Positions 59,069-64,000 of a stretch of DNA of 64,000 nucleotides are shown here, in pieces (position 1 is the first letter of the stretch; each line of letters starts with the position of its first letter). The notes under the pieces are model-generated. The model saw only the letters and a program-made list of their open reading frames with translations. It was not told the origin of the DNA and did not search any database. The stretch is taken from NCBI GenBank assembly GCA_050953085.1, contig JBMNLX010000007.1:1-64000 (forward strand). The letters are read 5' to 3'. The position numbers and the translations under genes were made by a program. The DNA comes from UBA3946 sp002385755. GTDB lineage: Bacteria > Bacillota_I > Bacilli_A > ML615J-28 > CAG-698.

Positions 59069-59143
59069 GCAGGTATCGTATAATGGTTATTATGTGGCCC
59101 TCCCATGGCTAAGATGCGAGTTCGATTCTCGTTACCTGCTCCA
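59069..59143 (+). tRNA. trnG: tRNA-Gly (anticodon CCC)
   Basis: Same acceptor and T arm as the preceding tRNA-Gly; anticodon arm TGGCC-CTCCCAT-GGCTA with CCC at 59102-59104 and one G-T pair. Encoded CCA (59141-59143). Likely a duplicate of its neighbour with a changed anticodon. Confidence 0.93.
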
Positions 59144-59152
59144 TTAAGCATG

Positions 59153-59184
59153 AAAGCCCCGATACGAGTTATCGGGGCTTTTTT
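59153..59184 (+). terminator. Terminator of tRNA-Gly(CCC)
   Basis: AAAGCCCCGATA (59153-59164) / TATCGGGGCTTT (59170-59181), loop CGAGT, followed by T. Confidence 0.93.
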
Positions 59185-59395
59185 GTTTTATGGTAGTTTC
59201 TACGAGTCAAATATTCAACAATAATCCGACCAAAAACCATGATTCAATTGTCTTATTAAAAAAGAGAAAAATACGGAAATATCATATCAAATTTCGGGAG
59301 ATGGCCAGCGGCTTGCTATTTGTGCTGAAGCGTAAATTATGATATAATAAAACGGGATACGACTTAATTATTAATAAAACGGAAGATGAGAGATT

Positions 59396-61504
59396 ATGAG
59401 AAAACTTTTTTTCGCAACCCTAATTATCTTTATATTTAGTTTTTTTCCCAACGCCCTCTCGGCGCTTGATCCGTTACCCCCGAAAGTCGCCGCTCGCGTT
59501 CCGTATACCACGAATAAACCGGAATTTAGGGGCGTGTGGATTACCACGTACACGGAAGACGTCCCGCCTTATTCTAGCGAGGCCTCGTTTAAAAGCAATA
59601 TGTGCGATGTGTTCGAGGTGATGGAGCATTATAAGCTTAACGCGATGATATTTCATATCAGGACGCATAACAACGCTCTTTACAAATCGGAACTTAACCC
59701 CGTTGCGAGTTGGTGGAAAACGGTGGATTTTGATAAGTTTGACCCGCTGGCGTGGCTCATTGACGAGTGCCATAAAAGAGGCATCGAGTTCCACGCCTGG
59801 ATGAATCCCTATCGCTTAGGCAATGACCACTATTACGGGTCCCCCCTGCCGGCGGCGAATCCCCAAAACGACAAGAACAATGTTTTAATCGATATATTCG
59901 ATCCCGGGATCCCGGCGGTAAGAGAGTTTTTGATTGACACCGTTATGGAAGTGGTCGAAAATTATGACGTGGACGCCATTCATTTCGATGATTATTTTTA
60001 CAGGAGTTTCAGCTCAAAAGGGAGTTTGGTCGGCCCGGTAACCATTTTGGATGACCCCGATCAGAATACTTTCGAAACCTACGCCGGAAATTATGACACC
60101 TCAAGCGCGTACGATAAAGCCGATTGGCGCCGCGAGCAAGTTAACTTGCTGATCGAAGGGATAAGCAAAGCGATAAAGAAATATAACGCCGAAAACAACA
60201 GGCATGTTCAATTCGGGATTTCCCCGACCGGGATATACCGTAACGGCAACGGCGTCGTCAATTATGATGAGAACGGGAAACCGGTCACGACCGGCTCGGC
60301 GACCAACGGGCAGGAACATTACGCCTCATATTTATTCGCCGACAGCCTGAAATGGATCTCCGAAGGATGGCTTGACTATATTCTCCCCCAAAGTTACTGG
60401 GCCACCGACCATAACGTCGCTTCGTATTATGACGTCATGGGCTGGTGGGATAAGGTCGTAAAACATCTGGACGTTAACTTATATTCCGGTATCGGAATTT
60501 ACCAGGCGAATGAAGCGAATAGATTTGGGTGGATGAATGACGATACCGAATTATACAAGCAATTGGATTATGTCGAGGCGTCGGAGAATATCAAAGGAGT
60601 TTGTTTTTACGCGTATAAACACTTGAAAGACGCTCGCCGCGGGTCGACGTTATTTTCCGCCCGACAGCTTGAAAACATCGGCGAAAGAATTTGGCGCGAA
60701 AAGAAATTGCTTCCCGAGATAAAAAGCATGACTCCCGTCCGGCCGGGGAAAGTGAAAAACTTTAACGTCGTTAATAACACGCTTACTTGGGACGGGGCGG
60801 AGAACGCGAAATTTTATCTTATCTACAGGAGCAAATCGGAAGTGACGTTTGCGGATAGCCAAATAATCGCCGTAACCGGCGGGATAGGCGATTCATTCGT
60901 TTATCAAGACGACGCGAACGAGCGTTATTCTTACGGCGTCAGGGCGATAAGTCATACCTATGCCCTCGGTGAAGGCGCGAAACCCGACTCGGTTCGCTAC
61001 GACCCGGTATACTATATATATTTTTATGTCGATGAGGATTTAATCGCGATCCATAAATCCAACGAAACTTTTGAACTTCCCGCGATTCCCGAAAAGGAGG
61101 GTTACGATAAAGTCCCGCCCGTCTGGAGCGTAACCGACTTTTCCAATATTACCTCGGACACAAGGGTTGACGCGATTTATTTTATAAATGAATATGAAAT
61201 AAAGTTTTACGATAAAGACGGGGAATTATTCGAAAGCATGATTTTGGAGCACGGAGAACAAATAACGCCCCCGGATTTGCCGGCGATTGACGGCTATGAG
61301 TTTAAAGGCTGGGATACGGAGATCGGCGTCGCCACAAGCGATATGGAAATAAGGCCGATTTATGAAGAAATCCCGGAAGAAAACCCGCCGGGCGAAGCAA
61401 ATGAGAAAGAACCCCTATTCTCCTGCAAAGCTTTTTATCTTAACCCGCTTATTTGCGGGTTCGCCGCCCTGGCGATTCTATACTTAAGAAAACGAAAACA
61501 ATAA
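59396..61504 (+). CDS. Exported GHL10 (YngK-like) glycoside hydrolase family protein with C-terminal anchor
   Basis: 702 residues. Signal peptide (RKLFFATLIIFIFSFFPNAL), then the GHL10 barrel: FRGVWITTYTEDVPPY, NAMIFHIRTHNNALYKSELN, GIEFHAWMNPYRL, DAIHFDDYFY (likely catalytic Asp), QFGISPTGIYRN, LPQSYWATDH. Residues about 440-530 form a fibronectin-III-like domain, followed by two Listeria/Bacteroides-repeat (Flg_new/InlB-type) modules around EIKFYDKDGELFES and GYEFKGWDTE. A final membrane segment with RKRKQ anchors it. Probably acts on wall or environmental glycans; GHL10 activity is poorly known. Confidence 0.9.
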   Translation: MRKLFFATLIIFIFSFFPNALSALDPLPPKVAARVPYTTNKPEFRGVWITTYTEDVPPYSSEASFKSNMCDVFEVMEHYKLNAMIFHIRTHNNALYKSELNPVASWWKTVDFDKFDPLAWLIDECHKRGIEFHAWMNPYRLGNDHYYGSPLPAANPQNDKNNVLIDIFDPGIPAVREFLIDTVMEVVENYDVDAIHFDDYFYRSFSSKGSLVGPVTILDDPDQNTFETYAGNYDTSSAYDKADWRREQVNLLIEGISKAIKKYNAENNRHVQFGISPTGIYRNGNGVVNYDENGKPVTTGSATNGQEHYASYLFADSLKWISEGWLDYILPQSYWATDHNVASYYDVMGWWDKVVKHLDVNLYSGIGIYQANEANRFGWMNDDTELYKQLDYVEASENIKGVCFYAYKHLKDARRGSTLFSARQLENIGERIWREKKLLPEIKSMTPVRPGKVKNFNVVNNTLTWDGAENAKFYLIYRSKSEVTFADSQIIAVTGGIGDSFVYQDDANERYSYGVRAISHTYALGEGAKPDSVRYDPVYYIYFYVDEDLIAIHKSNETFELPAIPEKEGYDKVPPVWSVTDFSNITSDTRVDAIYFINEYEIKFYDKDGELFESMILEHGEQITPPDLPAIDGYEFKGWDTEIGVATSDMEIRPIYEEIPEENPPGEANEKEPLFSCKAFYLNPLICGFAALAILYLRKRKQ

Positions 61505-61525
61505 TATTTCTGATTGCGAGGAAGT

Positions 61526-62017
61526 ATGAAAAAAGTCAATGAATTGGAAAAGTCGCTCAAGAAGAGAATCGGGAAACATCGCCTCATCATGGCGATGGCG
61601 ATTGTAACCGGCATAATCACGATAGCGGTTTTTGGCGTTCTTTTCGCCAATAGCAAGAAAACATTAATCTTAGGTTTCTCCCAGCCCCCAATCACGCGAG
61701 TAACATATAATGAATTATTCGCCGCAGGCGTTCTTTTCGGGATCGCGCTTGCCATCGCGCCGCTTGCGTTGTTTTTAAGGCATGTATTTATTTGCCGACG
61801 CGGGACGGTTAAAGCGGGCGATCACTATGTTACCTTATACGTCGGCTTATTAAGAAGAGAATTATATGTCGACGGGGAGTTAAGGGAAGCGACCGCAAGC
61901 GATTATAAAATGCAAGCCAGATTGGCCGACGGGATAATGGTCTACGTGAATATCGACAGGAGTTTGCGCCATGCCCGCGTGTCTTTTTCCGACCGCCGCG
62001 CCCCCGTCGAACTGTAA
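61526..62017 (+). CDS. Small membrane protein of unknown function
   Basis: 163 residues with two membrane segments (LIMAMAIVTGIITIAVFGVL and LFAAGVLFGIALAIAPLALF) and a short C-terminal beta-rich domain (AGDHYVTLYVGLLRRELYVD, GIMVYVNIDRSLRHARVSF). ATG 61526 follows GCGAGGAAG; the upstream TTG 61514 is less likely. It lies 21 bases after the GHL10 gene and 50 before the acyltransferase-like gene, so it may be in one operon. Family not recognised. Confidence 0.75.
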   Translation: MKKVNELEKSLKKRIGKHRLIMAMAIVTGIITIAVFGVLFANSKKTLILGFSQPPITRVTYNELFAAGVLFGIALAIAPLALFLRHVFICRRGTVKAGDHYVTLYVGLLRRELYVDGELREATASDYKMQARLADGIMVYVNIDRSLRHARVSFSDRRAPVEL

Positions 62018-62067
62018 CCTCGCGCGCGGCCAAGGGGTTTATCAAAATATCATAATGGTGATGTGAG

Positions 62068-62928
62068 ATGAATGATACGCGTCAAAACAAAAAAAAGGCT
62101 TTGGATAGAATTATCGAAAGAATCGATTTTCCGAAAGACGCGGTTAAAAAAATAAAGTCGGCGTTCGCCGGTCTTCGCCCGGAAGAATACCCGGACGATA
62201 TGGGCGCGTTCCTTGATATTAAAACCGCCATCCCCGCCTGGCGCGGACTCAAGGAAAAACTCGCTCCCGACCCGGACAATATGAAAATTCTTTCCTTAAT
62301 GCTATACGCCTTGTCTTTTACTTACGACAACTATCAAAAAGCGGGCATACCGGATGAAATCTTCAACGCCACGATCGGCTGTTATAACAGGTTTCTCCGC
62401 GAACATTACGCCGGCTACGGGAGATGGGCGTTTGATCGCGATTGGTGGACGCACTTGCAAATCGCGATGACGATTTTCAGGGTCGGGGAACTGGAATACG
62501 AGATGAAACGCGATCAAAACGATAAGTTCATCTCGATCCATATCCCTTCGGACACCGTCTTTACCATGGAAAGGATTAAAGACTCGCTCGCGAGATCGCG
62601 CGCCTTTTTTCGTGACTACTTTCCCGAATACGGCGACGTCGAATACCGGTGCCGCAGCTGGCTCTTAAGCCCCGCCTTAAAGAAGATGCTTCCGGAAGGC
62701 TCAAATATTCTGGCTTTTCAATCCTTGTTTGATTTTACCGGCGAGGACTGTAGTTCCTCCGGCTATATCGAGTGGATATTTAAAAGAAAATACGAAGACT
62801 TTCGGGATTTGCCGGAGGACACGACGCTGCAGCGCAACTTAAAGAAATATTTGCTCGCGGGAAATATCCTCAGCGTCGGGAAAGGCGTTTTAAAGAAAGA
62901 ACTCCTTTTTACCGGTCAAGAGAAATGA
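62068..62928 (+). CDS. DUF5596 / GNAT-like C-terminal acyltransferase-domain protein
   Basis: 286 residues, cytoplasmic. RWAFDRDWWTHLQIAMTIFR with VGELEYEMK, SIHIPSDTVFTMERIKDSLA and CRSWLLSPALKKMLPEGSNI are the conserved blocks of the DUF5596/GNAT_like_C proteins of Clostridia, with the WLL, D and W residues expected. The N-terminal third is helical. The reaction has not been established. ATG follows GGTGATGTGAG weakly. Ends at a strong terminator. Confidence 0.85.
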   Translation: MNDTRQNKKKALDRIIERIDFPKDAVKKIKSAFAGLRPEEYPDDMGAFLDIKTAIPAWRGLKEKLAPDPDNMKILSLMLYALSFTYDNYQKAGIPDEIFNATIGCYNRFLREHYAGYGRWAFDRDWWTHLQIAMTIFRVGELEYEMKRDQNDKFISIHIPSDTVFTMERIKDSLARSRAFFRDYFPEYGDVEYRCRSWLLSPALKKMLPEGSNILAFQSLFDFTGEDCSSSGYIEWIFKRKYEDFRDLPEDTTLQRNLKKYLLAGNILSVGKGVLKKELLFTGQEK

Positions 62929-62955
62929 AAAACCAACCTTCTCGGTTGGTTTTTT
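62925..62955. terminator. Bidirectional terminator between convergent genes
   Basis: AAAACCAACC (to 62938) / GGTTGGTTTT (from 62944), loop TTCTC, T run to 62955. It also overlaps the end of the convergent VIT gene. Confidence 0.9.
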
Positions 62956-63823
62956 ATACATCGATCCCGAACGCGCCTTTAACCAAGAGTCCGATTGCGA
63001 AGGAAATCAAGGCGACGCCCAAGCTGATTGCGCTCATTTGGAAAAAACGCTTTTTAAACGACAAATCTTTCGCGACCGAAATATAAAAGTTAAAAACAAA
63101 AATAATGAAAATCACGGAGAAAAGCATCACGCCCAGCGCGAGACGCCGGTTGTCCGCGAAGAGAATGAAGGGAAGGATTAATATGCCGACCGTGATAATG
63201 TAGGCGACGCCGGTATAAAGCGCGGATTTAAGCGGGTTTTCCCGGCCTTCGGCCTTAGCGCTTAAGTACTCGCTCGCCGCCATCGAGAGGCTCGCGGCGA
63301 TGCCGGTAATCAGCCCCGTCAAGCTGATAATACGGCTGTCGGAAAGAGCGAACGAGAGCCCGGCCAATGCTCCCGAGAGTTCCACGAGCGCGTCATTGAG
63401 ACCGAGGACGATCGAGCCGACATAGTTAAGCCTTTCCTCGTTCAGCATGCTGATCAATTCATGCTCGTGTTCGCTTTCCTCTTTAATGATTTTTTCCGCT
63501 TCCGGGATTTCCCCGATTAGGACGGAATAATTCTTCTGGGCCTTATCCTCGCCGCGCTCGAGGATTTTCAAGGTAAAAGTATAACCGAGAAGCGCGCTAA
63601 GCAGCCGGTAAAAAAATATTTTGATTTTGCTCGGTTTGACTTTAACGCCGGTGTATTTTCCCCATATTTCCGCATGCGCCTTCTCCTGCGTCGCGATTTT
63701 TTTCAGGATTTCCCGGTCCCGCTCGTTTTTCAGCCGCCTCGCGATCCGCGTATAAATATAATACTCGGTTATCTCGTTTTTCTGCATTTGTTTAATAATC
63801 TTTTTAATTTCTTCAGTTACCAT
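62954..63823 (-). CDS. Ferritin-like/VIT1-CCC1 fusion membrane transporter
   Basis: 289 residues. The N-terminal 90 residues form a ferritin-like helical bundle with EITEYYIYTRIA and ATQEKAHAEIW (acidic and His metal ligands); after TFTLKILERGEDKAQKNYSV the VIT1/CCC1 part follows with EHEHELISMLNEERLNYVGS, GLNDALVELSGALAGLSFAL, AASLSMAASEYLSAKAEG and four to five membrane segments. Such fusions move Fe2+/Mn2+ across the membrane. Starts at ATG 63823 behind AAAGGAGGAC with TATAAT (63849-63844) upstream on the minus strand. Confidence 0.93.
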   Translation of the reverse strand: MVTEEIKKIIKQMQKNEITEYYIYTRIARRLKNERDREILKKIATQEKAHAEIWGKYTGVKVKPSKIKIFFYRLLSALLGYTFTLKILERGEDKAQKNYSVLIGEIPEAEKIIKEESEHEHELISMLNEERLNYVGSIVLGLNDALVELSGALAGLSFALSDSRIISLTGLITGIAASLSMAASEYLSAKAEGRENPLKSALYTGVAYIITVGILILPFILFADNRRLALGVMLFSVIFIIFVFNFYISVAKDLSFKKRFFQMSAISLGVALISFAIGLLVKGAFGIDV

Positions 63824-63949
63824 TTCGTCCTCCTTTTATTACTATTATATCATAAATCCGCCGTTTTTTTATTACGAAAGAATAATCAATCGTTCGTCGC
63901 GAAGAATCTTTTTGCTCGTTTTTACCGCGGAAAATATCAATCATGCTTG

Positions 63950-63978
63950 TTGAGATATTTCGCGTTTAATGGTATAAT
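63950..63978 (+). promoter_or_regulatory. Promoter of a gene beyond the window
   Basis: TTGAGA (63950-63955), 17-base spacer, TATAAT (63973-63978), followed by GAAGAAGAAGAAAGG, the probable ribosome-site region of the next gene. Confidence 0.7.
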
Positions 63979-64000
63979 TTTTTTGAAGAAGAAGAAAGGC

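Overview
The window looks like a chromosomal segment of an anaerobic, probably endospore-forming Bacillota (Firmicutes) bacterium of moderate GC. The evidence is a complete gerA/gerB/gerC germinant-receptor operon, a PdaA-like muramic acid deacetylase, SepF and YggT, a cyclic-di-AMP receptor of the DarA type, YmfF/YmfH peptidases, AGGAGG-type ribosome binding sites, TTGNNN-17-TATAAT promoters often with an extended TGn, tRNAs with encoded CCA, and an L-box riboswitch. TGA is used as a stop, so this is not a code-4 mollicute. I cannot place it more finely. Energy genes point to fermentation: PPi-type phosphofructokinase, an oxygen/NO-scavenging flavodiiron protein, and an operon turning branched-chain amino acids into acyl phosphates and ATP.

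Layout. 0-10.9 kb: cut GH3 glycosidase, frameshifted DUF1295 protein, pfp, cardiolipin synthase behind an apparent transcription attenuator, YihY, PdaA, a phosphodiester glycosidase, flavodiiron protein and nrdI. 11.1-12.5 kb: a cluster of broken genes (DUF6054, GNAT, a small ORF). 12.6-16.3 kb: ger operon on the minus strand in order B-C-A. 16.4-17.6 kb: a PQQ-type sugar dehydrogenase gene whose middle third is inverted. 17.7-20.6 kb: lysine riboswitch plus amino-acid ABC transporter. 20.8-25.6 kb: one giant membrane-anchored repeat protein interrupted by two frameshifts, then darA and an unknown minus-strand gene. 27-28.1 kb: amidohydrolase. 28.3-32.3 kb: AT-rich accessory zone beginning at a tRNA-Cys, whose 3' end is repeated 2.47 kb away; it holds a candidate small RNA, a broken secreted-peptide/XRE pair, a lipoprotein, an SdpI-family protein and gene relics.

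32.5-39.3 kb: CBS protein, then leucine dehydrogenase, P-loop ATPase, four-subunit 2-oxoacid:ferredoxin oxidoreductase, phosphate butyryltransferase and butyrate kinase with overlapping ends. This is a full route from Leu/Val/Ile to branched-chain fatty acids with substrate-level phosphorylation. 39.6-45.2 kb: lipoprotein, ABC-2 exporter, an RsgI-like lipoprotein convergent with an ECF sigma/membrane-partner pair. 45.4-49.6 kb: Ig-like solute-binding lipoprotein, dapF, a soluble hybrid histidine kinase. 49.7-56.0 kb: yggS-sepF-yggT-unknown-deoC-deoD and the ymfF/ymfH pair. 56.1-59.2 kb: short SSB, a 5'-truncated beta-helix protein beside an inverted-repeat element, two tRNA-Gly genes. 59.4-64 kb: GHL10 glycosidase-like protein, a membrane protein, a DUF5596-type acyltransferase-like protein and a ferritin-like/VIT1 fusion.

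Threads across the window: catabolite-repression-like (cre) sites sit by the promoters of four units; at least eight genes carry frameshifts or in-frame stops, partly clustered, so either real decay or consensus errors must be tested with reads; two genes with good ribosome binding sites seem to start at ATT or ATC. I saw no CRISPR array, prophage, intact transposase, rRNA or replication origin.
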